Source of the DNA: DASPJR01 sp035628505
GTDB lineage: Bacteria; Planctomycetota; SZUA-567; H5-PLA8
Assembly: GCA_035628505.1 (NCBI GenBank)
Contig: DASPJR010000042.1
Location: 55,582 to 119,581 of the forward strand
Length of the DNA: 64,000 nt
Direction of reading: 5' to 3'
Below the pieces are notes generated by a model. The model saw nothing but the letters and a program-made list of their open reading frames with translations, was not told the origin of the DNA and searched no databases. Position numbers and translations under genes: made by a program. The stretch's first letter is position 1, and every line of letters begins with the position of its first letter. Shown here in pieces: positions 48,877 to 57,333 of this stretch.

Positions 48877-50118
48877 TCAGCCCAGCGCTTCCTTCACCAT
48901 CTCATCCCAGGATTTTGCGCGGCGCGCGAGCTTCAGCTCTTTGCCGTCGAGCAGTACTTCGGGCGGACGCGGGCGCATGTTGTATTCGCTCGCCATCACG
49001 TAGCCGTATGCGCCGGCGTTGTGAAGCACGAGCAGGTCGCCGCGGCGAACTTCCGGCAGATCGCGCGAGGCCGCATGGTTGTCATCGCCGCTGCCGCGCG
49101 TGAAAATGTCGCCGCTCTCGCAGATGTTGCCGGCTACGTAGTAGGCCTTCGGTGCGCCATTCGGATTCGTCAGATTCGTGATGTGATGGTAGCTGCCGTA
49201 CATCGTCGGCCGCACGAGATGGTTGAATCCTGAATCGACGCCGACGAACGTTTTGCTGTATGGCGTCTCCTTGATCGTGTTCACCTTGGTCACGAGATAG
49301 CCCGATTCAGCGACGGGGAAGCGGCCCGGTTCGAGCACCAGCGTCAGGTCTTTGCCCGCTTCCTTGCAGAACGCGCTGAAGTTCGTCGAGAGCATCGCGC
49401 CGAAGGACTTGAGATCGATTGGCTTTTCCGTCGGGCGGTAGGGCACGCCGATTCCGCCGCCAAAATTGACCGTCTCCAGATCCGGCAGCTTGTGCTTGCG
49501 CAGAACGCTCAGCAGAATTTCCATGGCCTGACTGAACTTTTCAACTTCGCGGATGCCTGAACCGATGTGCTGATGCACGCCGACGAGCTTCAGCTTGCGC
49601 GCGGCGGCAACTTTCAGCATTTCCGGCACGTGTTCCCAGGGAATGCCGAACTTGCTCTCCGGCCCGCAGGTAATGACGTGGTCGTGATGCCCGCCGCCGA
49701 CTGGCCCATTGATTCGGGCGAAGCACGAGCTGCCCTCGGGCAGATCGCCCAGGCGCTGAATGCTGTCGCAGTTGATCCAGATTTTGCCGGTTTCTTTGCT
49801 GAGCTTCACGACGGCATTGAATTCATCGTCGGCGACGTTGTTGTTCGTGTAGAGGATGCGATCAGCGCCGAGCTGCAGCGCGAAGAGCACTTCACCGAGG
49901 CTCACGCAGTCGAGTCCGAACCCGGCCGAAAGGATCGTGCGCACGACGGCCTGGTTCGAGTTCGCTTTCATCGCGTACAGCAGTTTCTTTTTCGGGAACG
50001 TGATTGCGTCCTGCAGCGAGCGGCAGCGCTCGAGAATCGTGGCCTTGTCGTAGACGTAGACGGGCGTGCCATACGTTTTGGCCGCTGAAACCAATGAGTC
50101 GCGCAATGAAGCTTCCAT
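48877..50118 (-). CDS. lysA: Diaminopimelate decarboxylase
   Basis: LysA decarboxylates meso-diaminopimelate to lysine, the last step of the pathway. The 413-residue protein is a PLP fold-type III enzyme with the Schiff-base lysine in LLYAMKANSN, HQHIGSGI, the phosphate-binding NFGGGIGVPY, EPGRFPVAESGYLVTKV and the C-terminal GNICESGDIFT and HNAGAYGYVMASEYNMRPRP. The arrangement matches DapDC rather than arginine or ornithine decarboxylases. Transcription is leftward, converging on nnrE, with its likely terminator inside that gene. Confidence 0.94.
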   Translation of the reverse strand: MEASLRDSLVSAAKTYGTPVYVYDKATILERCRSLQDAITFPKKKLLYAMKANSNQAVVRTILSAGFGLDCVSLGEVLFALQLGADRILYTNNNVADDEFNAVVKLSKETGKIWINCDSIQRLGDLPEGSSCFARINGPVGGGHHDHVITCGPESKFGIPWEHVPEMLKVAAARKLKLVGVHQHIGSGIREVEKFSQAMEILLSVLRKHKLPDLETVNFGGGIGVPYRPTEKPIDLKSFGAMLSTNFSAFCKEAGKDLTLVLEPGRFPVAESGYLVTKVNTIKETPYSKTFVGVDSGFNHLVRPTMYGSYHHITNLTNPNGAPKAYYVAGNICESGDIFTRGSGDDNHAASRDLPEVRRGDLLVLHNAGAYGYVMASEYNMRPRPPEVLLDGKELKLARRAKSWDEMVKEALG

Positions 50119-50133
50119 GTCGAACCTTTCTTT

Positions 50134-50162
50134 TCACCACAGAGAACACAGAGGCACAGAGT
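50134..50162. repeat. CACAGAG-family repeat fragment
   Basis: TCACCACAGAGAACACAGAG is followed by GCACAGAG, three 9-nt units, located in the 5' leader of lysA. It equals one arm of the palindrome at 5091-5143. Confidence 0.6.
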
Positions 50163-50238
50163 TTTTTGGATGGGAACTGTGCCCACAAACGAGCCGAATA
50201 GTTTCGTCTCGACTTGGTGCGGAGTCAAGCGAGCGGAT

Positions 50239-50373
50239 TCCCTCTCCCTCGGGGAGAGGGCCGACGTGAGCGGAGCGAACGCGGGGTGAGGGAAAAGCGT
50301 CGCCTGTAGTCAGCGGCCAGCCCTCACCCGGCACTCGCTGCGCTCGTGTCCGCCCTCTCCCGGAGGGAGAGGG
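50239..50373. repeat. Two inverted copies of the CCCTCTCCC / CGGGGTGAGGG element
   Basis: Copy one (50239-50294) has CCCTCTCCCTCGGGGAGAGG then GCCGACGTGAGCGG and GCGGGGTGAGGG. Copy two (50321-50373) is in opposite orientation, CCCTCACCCGGCACTCGCTG ... CCCTCTCCCGGAGGGAGAGG. The pair fills the gap between lysA and the nucleotide-sugar operon and can form a large stem. Confidence 0.75.
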
Positions 50374-50380
50374 GGAACGG

Positions 50381-51661
50381 CTACAGACTCCAGTACGTGA
50401 CGCCTGCCGGAACAGAGCTCGGCTTCAGCACGGATTTAATATCCAGGAGGATGCCGGCCTTCTTCAGCATCGCGAAGAGTTCTTTGGGTGGTTTCTCGAG
50501 ATAGAACTTATGCGGCACGGCGACGATCAGCGCGTCGAGCTCCTTGAAGTCTTCCCACTTTGAGAGCTGCAGGCCGTACTCTTCCTGCGCATCATGCGGA
50601 TTGGCGAGCGGGTCGTGAGTGAGCGGGGTGATCGCGAACTCGCGCAGCTCGGCCACGATATCCGGGATGCGGCTGTTGCGCAGATCGGGGACATTCTCTT
50701 TGAAGGTCACGCCAAGGATGCCGACGCGCGCACCCTTGGTACTACGGCCGGACTGTGCGAGCATCTTCACGGCTTTCTGACCGACGAACGCGCCCATGCC
50801 ATCGTTGATGCGCCGCCCGGCGAGAATTACCTGCGGATGATAGCCGACTTCCTCGGCCTTCGCGGTCAGGTAATACGGATCGACGCCGATGCAGTGCCCG
50901 CCGACCAGGCCCGGGTGGAATTTCAAGAAGTTCCATTTCGTGCCGGCCGCGTCGAGGACATCGCGTGTGCGGATGTCGAGCCGGTCGAAGATCAGCGCCA
51001 GCTCATTCATCAAAGCGATATTCAGATCGCGTTGCGTGTTCTCGATGACCTTCGCGGCCTCGGCGACCTTGATCGACGGCGCGCGGTGAATGCCGGCCGG
51101 AACGACTGAGGCGTAAACTCCCGAAACGCGCTCAAGCGTTTCGGCGTCTTCGCCAGCGACGACTTTCGTGACGCGCTCGAAGGTGTGTTCCTTGTCGCCT
51201 GGATTGATTCGCTCGGGCGAGTAGGCCAGCTTGAAATCAACGCTGCGCTTCAGGCCTGAGGCACGCTCGAGAACCGGTCCGCAGATCTCTTCGGTAACGC
51301 CAGGATACACCGTCGATTCGTAGCAGACTATGGCGCCTTTCTTCAGCGCCTTGCCGACGGTTTCTGAAGCCTTCACCAGCGGCGTGAAATCCGGACGCTT
51401 CTGCTGATCGACGGGCGTCGGAACGGCAACGAGAAAAAGCGTGCAGCCGGCGAGGTCTTTTGCTTTTGACGAATAGATCAGGCTGGAGCGCTTCAGATCC
51501 TGAGGCGACATGTCGCCGGCCGGATCGCGGCCATCGCGCAGCGCGGCGAGCTTCGCCTCGTTGACGTCAAAGCCGATCGTGCCTGGAAACTTCCGTGCGA
51601 TCGCCAGGGCGAGCGGCAAGCCGACGTAGCCGAGGCCAACGATCGCGATTTTTTCCTGCAT
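50381..51661 (-). CDS. Nucleotide-sugar dehydrogenase (UDP-GlcNAc/GalNAc or UDP-Glc type)
   Basis: These enzymes oxidise the C6 hydroxyl of a UDP-sugar to a uronic acid. The 426-residue protein has the NAD-binding IAIVGLGYVGLPLALAIA at the N-terminus, YESTVYPGVTEE in the middle, the catalytic cysteine in LVGGHCIGVDPYYL, and a C-terminal UDP-binding domain (GILGVTFKENVPDLRNS). The HCIGVDPYYL variant is typical of the TviB/WbpA-like group acting on N-acetylated sugars rather than UDP-glucose dehydrogenase proper. It is the last gene of a three-gene leftward operon with an epimerase and an aminotransferase. Confidence 0.9.
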   Translation of the reverse strand: MQEKIAIVGLGYVGLPLALAIARKFPGTIGFDVNEAKLAALRDGRDPAGDMSPQDLKRSSLIYSSKAKDLAGCTLFLVAVPTPVDQQKRPDFTPLVKASETVGKALKKGAIVCYESTVYPGVTEEICGPVLERASGLKRSVDFKLAYSPERINPGDKEHTFERVTKVVAGEDAETLERVSGVYASVVPAGIHRAPSIKVAEAAKVIENTQRDLNIALMNELALIFDRLDIRTRDVLDAAGTKWNFLKFHPGLVGGHCIGVDPYYLTAKAEEVGYHPQVILAGRRINDGMGAFVGQKAVKMLAQSGRSTKGARVGILGVTFKENVPDLRNSRIPDIVAELREFAITPLTHDPLANPHDAQEEYGLQLSKWEDFKELDALIVAVPHKFYLEKPPKELFAMLKKAGILLDIKSVLKPSSVPAGVTYWSL

Positions 51662-51731
51662 GCCCGACCCCTTCAGTGCCAGTGCTCCCCGACCCCCCCT
51701 TTCCGTGCAACGGAGAGGGGGCGGGGTGAGG

Positions 51732-52745
51732 TTAAACCCTGTAATATTCCCGGTACCACTTCACAAACTGCCGCAGCCCGGCCTCAATCGGCGTTCTGGG
51801 CACAAAACCGGTGTCGCGTGACAGGTCTTCAACGTCCGCGAACGTCTCGGGCACATCGCCAGGCTGCATGGGTAAAAGACGCTTCTGGGCCTTGCGGCCT
51901 AATTCTTTTTCCAGAATTTCGACAAAGCGAAGCAGCTCAACCGGCGCGTGGTTGCCAATGTTGTAGATGCGGTACGGCGCGGAGCTCGTCGCCGGATCGG
52001 GGGCGGCGCCGTTCCATGCCGAATCGGGCTGGGGAACGCGGTCCAGCACGCGCACGACGCCTTCTGCAATATCATCGATATACGTGAAGTCGCGCCGCAT
52101 GCGGCCTTCGTTGAACAGATCGATCGGCTTGCCTTCGAGAATGGCTCTGGTGAACAGAAACGCAGCCATGTCCGGGCGGCCCCATGGTCCGTACACCGTA
52201 AAAAAGCGCAGACCGGTGCACGGCATGCGAAACAGATGCGCGTAGCTGTGCGCCATCAGCTCATTGGATTTTTTCGTTGCCGCGTAAAGCGATACTGGAT
52301 GATCGACATTGTCGTGGACCGAGAATGGCACCTTCGTGTTCCCGCCGTAAACAGAACTCGACGAAGCGTACACGAGGTGTCCCGCGCGGTGCTGCCGGCA
52401 GCACTCCAGGATGTTTCCGAATGCGACGAGATTGCTCTGAATGTACGCGGCGGGATTCTGCAGCGAGTAGCGCACGCCGGCCTGCGCAGCAAGATGAATG
52501 ACGCCATTGAAGCCGCAGTCATTGAACAGTTTGTCCAGCCCAGCGGCATCGCTCACGTCCAGGTGCGTAAATGAGAAGAGCGGATTTTTGCGCAGCTCCG
52601 CCAGCCGTGCTTCTTTGAGGCTCACGTCATAATACGTGTTGAGATTATCAATGCCGGCGACCGCGCGCCCGAGCTTCAGCAGCCGCAGCGCTACATGGTA
52701 GCCGATAAATCCGGCAGCGCCGGTGACCAGGACGGGCGCGCTCAT
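51732..52745 (-). CDS. NAD-dependent sugar epimerase (UDP-glucuronate/GalNAc epimerase type)
   Basis: The 337-residue extended short-chain dehydrogenase has VLVTGAAGFIGYHVALRLL, the Ser in ASSSSVYGGN and the YAATKKSNE motif (Y-x3-K) at the active site. Its order and GIDNLNTYYDVSLKEARL resemble UDP-glucuronate 4-epimerases. The open frame runs upstream to 52889, but the ATG at 52745 overlaps the aminotransferase stop as ATGA and begins exactly before the nucleotide-binding motif, so it is the start. With its neighbours it would make an amino- or uronic-acid sugar for surface polysaccharide. Confidence 0.92.
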   Translation of the reverse strand: MSAPVLVTGAAGFIGYHVALRLLKLGRAVAGIDNLNTYYDVSLKEARLAELRKNPLFSFTHLDVSDAAGLDKLFNDCGFNGVIHLAAQAGVRYSLQNPAAYIQSNLVAFGNILECCRQHRAGHLVYASSSSVYGGNTKVPFSVHDNVDHPVSLYAATKKSNELMAHSYAHLFRMPCTGLRFFTVYGPWGRPDMAAFLFTRAILEGKPIDLFNEGRMRRDFTYIDDIAEGVVRVLDRVPQPDSAWNGAAPDPATSSAPYRIYNIGNHAPVELLRFVEILEKELGRKAQKRLLPMQPGDVPETFADVEDLSRDTGFVPRTPIEAGLRQFVKWYREYYRV

Positions 52746-53914
52746 TTCAGGAACTCCGCAATAGATGCAGCGACATGCTCTATCTGCTGCGCGCTGAGTT
52801 CCGGATAGATCGGCAGCGCAAGCGTCTCGCGCGCTGCGAGCTCCGCGTGCGGCAGCGAACCTTCGGCGTACTTGAGATACGCAAAGCATTCCTGCCGGTG
52901 CAGCGGAACGGGATAATACACTTCGGTACCGATGTTTTTGGATTTGAGATGCTGCATCAAGCCATCTCGGCGATGAGCGGGCACACGTATGATGTACTGG
53001 TTATAGATGTGCCGCGCGCCTCGCGGAGCCGGCTGCGGCGTGCGCAGCGGAAAACCGCCTTCGCTGAGCGGCGTGGAAGACGTCTTCGCGCCGGCGTGCT
53101 GGAAAAGTTTGTCATAGAGCGCGGCGTTGCGCTGGCGTCCCGCGGTCCAGCTGTCGAGATATTTCAATTTGACGCGCAGCACGGCGGCCTGGAGCGCATC
53201 GAGTCGTCCGTTCATGCCGATGAGCTGATGAAAGTATTTCGGCTTCATGCCGTGCACGCGCAGGACGCGAATTGCTTCGGCGATTTCGGCATCGAGCGAG
53301 CAGACCAGTCCGCCGTCACCGAAGCAGCCCAGATTCTTCGACGGGAAAAAGCTGAAGCAGCTCAGCACTCCCATCGTTCCGGCGCGCTTTCCGCGTGCGT
53401 CTTCGCTGCCGATGGCCTGCGCGGCGTCCTCGATGAGCGGGACTTTGTACTGCGCGGCGATCGGCTCAAGCGCGGCCATGTCCGCGCACTGGCCGAAAAG
53501 GTGAACGGGAATGATCGCTTTGAGCCGCTTGCATTTCGCGGCCACTGCGGCCGTGCTGCGGGGGCAGATGTTGTAGGTGACGGGGTCGCTATCGACGAAC
53601 ACCGGCACAGCGCCCAGGCGCGCAATGGCTCCTGCAGTCGCAAAGAACGTGTAACTCGGGCAGATGACCTCGTCGCCGGACTCAATGTTCAGGGCCATGA
53701 GCGCGAGGATCAGCGCATCCGACCCGGACGAGCAGCCGATGGCGTGCGGCACGCGGCAATACGCGGCGAGCTCCGCCTCCAGTGCAGTCACCTCGGGTCC
53801 CAGGATAAAGAACTGGCTTTCGATCACGCGCGTGATGGCCGGCTCGATTTCACTGCGAATGGCGGCGTACTGCGCTTTCAAATCGAGCAGAGGAACGGTG
53901 AGCGGCTCACCCAA
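52742..53914 (-). CDS. DegT/DnrJ/EryC1/StrS-family sugar aminotransferase
   Basis: PLP enzymes of this family aminate keto-sugars on a nucleotide carrier. The 390-residue protein shows VPLLDLKAQYAAIRSEIEPAI, GCSSGSDALILALMAL, PSYTFFATAGAIARLGAVPVFVD, IEDAAQAIGS and the PLP lysine in FFPSKNLGCFGDGG. The C-terminal EVYYPVPLHRQECF and LPIYPELSAQQIEHV are typical. It resembles WbpE-like enzymes acting on UDP-2-acetamido-3-keto-glucuronate, which would fit the dehydrogenase in the same operon. First gene of the operon; the next gene overlaps by 4 bases. Confidence 0.92.
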   Translation of the reverse strand: MGEPLTVPLLDLKAQYAAIRSEIEPAITRVIESQFFILGPEVTALEAELAAYCRVPHAIGCSSGSDALILALMALNIESGDEVICPSYTFFATAGAIARLGAVPVFVDSDPVTYNICPRSTAAVAAKCKRLKAIIPVHLFGQCADMAALEPIAAQYKVPLIEDAAQAIGSEDARGKRAGTMGVLSCFSFFPSKNLGCFGDGGLVCSLDAEIAEAIRVLRVHGMKPKYFHQLIGMNGRLDALQAAVLRVKLKYLDSWTAGRQRNAALYDKLFQHAGAKTSSTPLSEGGFPLRTPQPAPRGARHIYNQYIIRVPAHRRDGLMQHLKSKNIGTEVYYPVPLHRQECFAYLKYAEGSLPHAELAARETLALPIYPELSAQQIEHVAASIAEFLK

Positions 53915-54098
53915 AACAGTCTTCTCCTTCAGCGGCGTTCTGCGGTCGAACGTTCACGCGCCGGACAATTGTAGTACGCACCGAGCCTGCCGTGTGTTCA
54001 GGACTGCCGGGCCTATTTTCCGGGGCGGAATTGTACTCTCCGGGAGCGCACCGAAAAAGTGAAGAAGGCAGGCGCTGCAGCGTGATAGCGGCGTCCCG

Positions 54099-56045
54099 TC
54101 AGGCCAGGATTTCCCGGATTTTTTCGACGAGAGAAGCGACCCGGAAGGGCTTCTGAATGAATCCTGCCGGGCCCTTTCCGGCAAAGCGGTTGGTGGCATC
54201 CTGCTCGTTGTAGCCGCTGGTCAGCAGCACACGCACGTCCCTGCGGATGCGTCGCAGCTCCAGGTAGGTCTCCTCACCGCTCATGCGCGGCATGGTCATG
54301 TCCAGCACGACGGCGACGATTGAATCGGCGTTGGCGCGGAACACCTCGAGCCCTTCGATTCCGTCACTGGCCGCCAGTACCTTGAAGCCGAATTTTTCCA
54401 GGCTCTGCCGGATGACGCTGCGCATCAGCTCTTCGTCGTCGATCACGAGGATCGTTCCGCTGCCGCGCCACTGTTCCGGCCCGATCGGCGGCGGCGTCCA
54501 CCGCGGCTTGCGCGGCTGCGCGGAACTGGGGAAGAGCAGCTTGAAAGATGTGCCTTTTCCAGGCTCGCTGTAAATCTTGATCGCGCCTTTGTGCCCGCGA
54601 ACAATGCCGAGCACCGCTGAAAGCCCGAGCCCGCGTCCCGTGAACTTGGTCGAAAAGAACGGATCGAAAATGCGCGCCTGTGTTTCCTTATCCATGCCGC
54701 AGCCGGTGTCGGAGATTTCAAGATAGGCGTAATGCCCCGGCGCGAGTTTTTCGTTGACCACGATTTCGGAAAGGTAGCGCTCATCGGCCTCGACGTTGCC
54801 GGTCGTCAGGGTGATTGTGCCGGTCTCATCGCCGAGCGCCTCGGAGGCGTTGATAATCAGGTTCATCACCACCTGGCGGATTTGCGACACGTCGCCTTCG
54901 ATCACCGGGGCCCCTGGATCGAGGTTGTACTTCAGTACCGCTTTCTTGGAGATCGAAACCTGAATCAGGTGGCCCATCTCGCGGATGAGCTCGTTTAGAT
55001 CGATCGGCTCGACCAGGAACTTTCCCCGGCCGGAATAGGCCAGCATTTGCCGCGTGAGTTCCGAGGCGCGGATGCTCGCGGTGCGGATATCCTCGATGTT
55101 CGAGCGCCCCGGAGCGTGCTGCGACAGTTCATTCAGCGCAAGATCTGCGTTGCCGAGGATGCCGACGAGGAGATTATTGAAATCGTGCGCGATGCCGCCG
55201 GCCAGAACGCCGAGGCTCTCGAGCCGCTGCGCGTGCTGTATTTGCGCCTCGAGTCTGGTGCGCTCGGCTTCGGCGTTCTTGCGGTCGCTGATGTCCCACA
55301 TGTTCACGACGATGGCGTTCACGCCCGGAACGTCGATCAGATTTTTCGCCACCGCCTCCATTGACGCGACCGTTCCGTCCTTGCGGATGCCGCGGATTTC
55401 GAGCGTAACCATTTTGTTCGGCGTCTGGAGAATGTTCGCGAGCATCTCGCGGGCGCGGGCGGAGTCGTCGGGGTGGACCGAGCTGAACAGCGGCGCACTT
55501 AAAAACTCCTCAACGCTATAGCCCAGCACGCGTTCGACGGCCGGATTGACATACGTCTTGCGGCCGTCCGGTGCGATCACCATGATCACTTCGTGGCTGT
55601 AATTGACGAGATTGCGGAAGCGTTCTTCGGCATGGCGCAATTGTTCCTCTGCCAGCCTTCTCTGGGTGACATCGCGGACCAGCACCAGAACTCCTGCGAT
55701 TTCTCCATTTCTTTTGCGAAGCGGCGAGATGCGGCCGGACGACCAGGTTTCTATGCCGGTTTGCGGGTCTCTGTCGCAAATGTCCGGTGAGTTGATCGTT
55801 TTTCCTTGAAGCGCCTCGCGAAGCATCCGGTCCACGCCCTGTTCACGAAGAAACGGGAAAACTTCCCAGGGGTATTTGCCTAGAAGATCCCTGGCAGGGA
55901 CGCGGTTCAGCTTTTCCATGAACGCATTCCAGAAGACATAGCGCAAATCGGAATCGAGGATGACAACCCCTTCCTGTGCGCTCTCGATGATTTCAAGAAA
56001 GTGTTCTGATAGATTCAGCGAAGGTGCGGGTTCAGAGTCGGCCAT
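54099..56045 (-). CDS. Hybrid sensor histidine kinase (PAS-PAS-HisKA-HATPase-REC)
   Basis: The 648-residue protein lacks membrane helices, so it senses inside the cell. Two PAS domains (about 15-130 and 140-260) precede the phosphoacceptor helix (GGIAHDFNNLLVGILGNADL), a HATPase domain with NASEA, DTGCGM and GRGLGLSAVLG motifs, and a receiver domain (about 530-648) with DDEE, the phospho-Asp in VVLDMTMPRMSG, the Thr/Ser LLTSGYN and Lys in IQKPF. No response regulator gene is adjacent, so the output may be the receiver itself or a distant partner. It stands alone between the sugar operon and the AttH-like gene. Confidence 0.93.
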   Translation of the reverse strand: MADSEPAPSLNLSEHFLEIIESAQEGVVILDSDLRYVFWNAFMEKLNRVPARDLLGKYPWEVFPFLREQGVDRMLREALQGKTINSPDICDRDPQTGIETWSSGRISPLRKRNGEIAGVLVLVRDVTQRRLAEEQLRHAEERFRNLVNYSHEVIMVIAPDGRKTYVNPAVERVLGYSVEEFLSAPLFSSVHPDDSARAREMLANILQTPNKMVTLEIRGIRKDGTVASMEAVAKNLIDVPGVNAIVVNMWDISDRKNAEAERTRLEAQIQHAQRLESLGVLAGGIAHDFNNLLVGILGNADLALNELSQHAPGRSNIEDIRTASIRASELTRQMLAYSGRGKFLVEPIDLNELIREMGHLIQVSISKKAVLKYNLDPGAPVIEGDVSQIRQVVMNLIINASEALGDETGTITLTTGNVEADERYLSEIVVNEKLAPGHYAYLEISDTGCGMDKETQARIFDPFFSTKFTGRGLGLSAVLGIVRGHKGAIKIYSEPGKGTSFKLLFPSSAQPRKPRWTPPPIGPEQWRGSGTILVIDDEELMRSVIRQSLEKFGFKVLAASDGIEGLEVFRANADSIVAVVLDMTMPRMSGEETYLELRRIRRDVRVLLTSGYNEQDATNRFAGKGPAGFIQKPFRVASLVEKIREILA

Positions 56046-56119
56046 AATAGAACTATCTCAGCGGACGATACCACTGTTTGACTATATCCCGTGAGCAGTC
56101 GTTTTTTATACGAAAATCG

Positions 56120-57292
56120 TTAAAGTAATCCGCCCAGACCTCTTTCGCCGCCGTCTTTCTGGCCGGGCGCGCCGGTGATTTCCAGGTAGCCGCTTCCTTT
56201 GACCTCTTTCCCGCCCACGCGGCCGCGAACGCGAATGGCGCCCTCGTAATAACTGATGTTTGAAATCTTCGCGCCTCGGATCTCCTGGTCATCCTGAGCC
56301 GCATCGACGGTGAGCAGCACATTGCGGCTCGGAATTTCGATCTGCCAGCCGAGCGTGTATTCGCCGCCGGTCTGCGGGCTTTTCCACGTGCGCTGTTTCG
56401 TCAGCTTCAATCCATCCAGCGGCACGTACGTTCCCTTCCCGCCTGCCTCGATCCACGTGGCTGATGAAGTGGGTTCGATCGTGCCGTCCTTATTGCGCAG
56501 GATATAAATCATCAGTGCACGTCCATCGTCAAGCTGGATGGCGAACCAGTCCCAGCCGGCCTGCTGAGCCGAAAGCTGGTTCGAGCCGAATTCGTGATCC
56601 ATCCATGAGAGACCCTTCACCGAAAACGTCTTACCGTTCAGCGTCAGCGCTCCGCTCGTTTTGAGCTGCGGCACGGAATAGTAGTACGACGCCTGCCCGG
56701 GCTTCGGGCCCTTGCGGCTGAGACCCTCTTCGCCTGGGCGGCCGTGCGGGACAGGCTGCATCGTTTTCTCCAGGCTGAAGTCGATTTCCACTCCGCCAGA
56801 GCGCGCTTTCATGCTCCAGCCGTTATCAGCCGTCCTCAGTTCCCAGTCGGAAAGATAAATACGCACGGGTTCGCTGCCCGCGTTTGCGGCGTCTGTTGCA
56901 CCTGCAATTCCGAGCACGCCGCGCTTTGATTCTTCTCTGAAGACGAACTGTTTGCCCGTGATGTCACTGATCGCCAGGTGCCCGATGTAAATATCATCGA
57001 CGGCCCACTTGCTTTTGCGGCCGCGCTCCACTGCCGAGCCCGGTTCGAGCGTGCGGCGGAAGATCGTGAACTGATAGCCGAATTCGTGCCCGCTATCGTC
57101 TTTGAGATTGCCCGTGACATACCACCATTCGGTCTGAAAGCCCGCGTGACTGGCGTGGTCCTGCGGAAACACAAGCGTGCGCGGTTCGATGGCCTGGCGG
57201 AAGGGAACAGATTCACCGCTTACAGCTTCAACACAAAGACACGAAGATACCAAGACACTAAGGAAGAGAAGGATCGTTGCAGTAGTCCTCAT
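56120..57292 (-). CDS. AttH-like lipocalin (CrtC/AttH family) with repeat-derived signal peptide
   Basis: The 390-residue protein shows the family's marks, LVFPQDHASHAGFQTEWWYVTG, GYQFTIFR, SWMDHEFGS and WDWFAIQLDDGRALMIYILR. AttH-type lipocalins are exported partners of FtsX/MacB-type transporters, matched here by the permease gene just upstream. The signal peptide (residues about 5-26, ILLFLSVLVSSCLCVEAVSG) is encoded almost entirely by a CACAAAG-family repeat arm. Two cysteines in this segment could form a lipobox-like site, though no clean LxxC is seen. Start ATG 57292 is the only good one; no Shine-Dalgarno is strong because the leader is also repeat. Enzymatic hydratase activity is unlikely. 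Confidence 0.85.
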   Translation of the reverse strand: MRTTATILLFLSVLVSSCLCVEAVSGESVPFRQAIEPRTLVFPQDHASHAGFQTEWWYVTGNLKDDSGHEFGYQFTIFRRTLEPGSAVERGRKSKWAVDDIYIGHLAISDITGKQFVFREESKRGVLGIAGATDAANAGSEPVRIYLSDWELRTADNGWSMKARSGGVEIDFSLEKTMQPVPHGRPGEEGLSRKGPKPGQASYYYSVPQLKTSGALTLNGKTFSVKGLSWMDHEFGSNQLSAQQAGWDWFAIQLDDGRALMIYILRNKDGTIEPTSSATWIEAGGKGTYVPLDGLKLTKQRTWKSPQTGGEYTLGWQIEIPSRNVLLTVDAAQDDQEIRGAKISNISYYEGAIRVRGRVGGKEVKGSGYLEITGAPGQKDGGERGLGGLL

Positions 57293-57333
57293 ATCGTCAC
57301 TTCCGTCCTTCTTCTCTTAGCTCTTTGCGTGAG
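57227..57333. repeat. CACAAAG/CACGAAG-family palindrome overlapping the attH-like start
   Basis: The left arm (57227-57270) is CAACACAAAGACACGAAGAT then ACCAAGACACTAAGGAAGAG. The right arm (57308-57333) is CTTCTTCTCTTAGCTCTTTG followed by CGTGAG. The start codon of the AttH-like gene falls in the loop between the arms, and the left arm is coding. Confidence 0.7.

Noticed and set aside
52746..52889. N-terminal extension of the epimerase
   Set aside because: It lies within the aminotransferase gene and would put 48 non-conserved residues before the nucleotide-binding motif; the ATGA overlap gives the natural start.
52775..53974. A 399-codon plus-strand frame opposite the aminotransferase gene
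   Set aside because: It is antisense to a gene with full family motifs, is rich in Arg/His/Ala as expected of the opposite strand of GC-rich codons, and has no ribosome-binding site.
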